From: an uncultured Bacteroidales bacterium
GTDB lineage: Bacteria; Bacteroidota; Bacteroidia; Bacteroidales; Muribaculaceae
Assembly (NCBI GenBank): GCA_947176515.1
Contig: CAMWQZ010000093.1
Span: 1 to 5,930 of the forward strand
Direction of reading: 5' to 3'
DNA: 5,930 nucleotides
Shown here: positions 5,653 to 5,930 of the stretch, one piece after another
How positions within the stretch are numbered: the first letter of the stretch is position 1
How the letters are laid out: every line of letters begins with the position of its first letter
Notes under the pieces: model-generated
What the model saw: only the letters and a program-made list of their open reading frames with translations
Database searches by the model: none
Told to the model about the DNA's origin: nothing
Program-made: the position numbers and the translations under genes

Positions 5653-5930
5653 TTTTTTCTCTGATTTAGGCGCTACGGTTAAGAGTGGGATTAAAATTGC
5701 TCTGCAGTCGCGACCCGTTGCGATATCCAAGGCAGACGACGCTGACAAAAAGCCTCTGATTATCCTTGCCAACGGCCCATCATTGCGTCAGACAATTGAT
5801 ACGTTTGGCGAAAGGCTTCGCGATTACCCTACCCTTGCTGTAAATTTTGCAGCAAACTCGCCAGAATTCTTCGACCTTAAACCGAAATACTATGTCCTTG
5901 CCGACACTCATTTCTTTCGAGCAACAGATG
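5627..5930 (+). CDS. NGPSL-motif protein, N-terminal part (3' end outside window)
   Basis: A frame opens at ATG 5627, inside the end of the SDR-like gene, and runs without a stop through base 5930, giving 101 residues. A second ATG at 5636 is equally possible; neither has a strong ribosome-binding site. After a 42-residue leader that looks soluble, it reads KPLIILANGPSLR at 42-54, a hydrophobic strand ending in an NGPSL turn. LAVNFAANSPEFF (70-82) and KPKYYVLADTHFF (85-97) follow. This order (strand, [GA]NGPSL, 'vN.....', 'yyvlaDp.f') is seen in the MptE-like/DUF115 family and, more distantly, at the start of GT42 sialyltransferases, both tied to surface-glycan synthesis. The downstream part that would separate these options is outside the window. 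Overlap with the SDR-like gene suggests translational coupling. Confidence 0.75.
   Translation, partial: MSTMKTVSDFFSDLGATVKSGIKIALQSRPVAISKADDADKKPLIILANGPSLRQTIDTFGERLRDYPTLAVNFAANSPEFFDLKPKYYVLADTHFFRATD

Overview
The window looks like a chromosomal segment of a gut Bacteroidales bacterium, possibly Muribaculaceae (inferred, not proven). Supporting signs are a GH2 beta-galactosidase with the DUF4982 and C5 tail typical of Bacteroidetes, an adjacent pair of acyltransferases matching the glycine-lipid enzymes GlsA and GlsB of Bacteroides, a four-helix-bundle 'suffix' protein, and exact matches to the Bacteroidetes -7 promoter element TAnnTTTG with no strong Shine-Dalgarno sequences.

Layout, left to right. 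(1) 1-878, +: the last 291 residues of a GH2 glycosidase. (2) 897-942: a nearly perfect 46-nt palindrome that is also five 9-bp units of consensus CYAATTRGN. (3) 969-1523, +: a stand-alone S23-type four-helix-bundle protein whose start lies 26 nt after the palindrome. (4) 1561-3003, +: a Wzx-type polysaccharide flippase with a -7 box almost touching its start codon. (5) 3006-3938 and 3965-4825, both -: glsB and glsA, a two-gene unit read glsA then glsB, whose end lies 2 nt from the flippase stop. (6) 4826-4944: a divergent promoter region with one -7 box for each direction. (7) 4945-5652, +: a short SDR-epimerase-like protein that lacks the glycine-rich nucleotide loop and the YxxxK catalytic pair. 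(8) 5627-5930, +: the start of a gene carrying an NGPSL motif, overlapping the previous gene by 26 nt and cut by the window edge. No gene-free stretch exceeds about 120 bases.

The common theme of the right four-fifths is the cell envelope. The flippase moves lipid-linked glycans, GlsB and GlsA make N- and O-acylated glycine lipids, and the SDR-like and NGPSL genes look like parts of a glycan-modifying unit. The least explained part is 897-1523, where a symmetric 9-bp repeat array sits directly in front of a four-helix-bundle gene of unknown function. This is the best candidate for an undescribed element. I see no CRISPR array, tRNA, rRNA or transposase.
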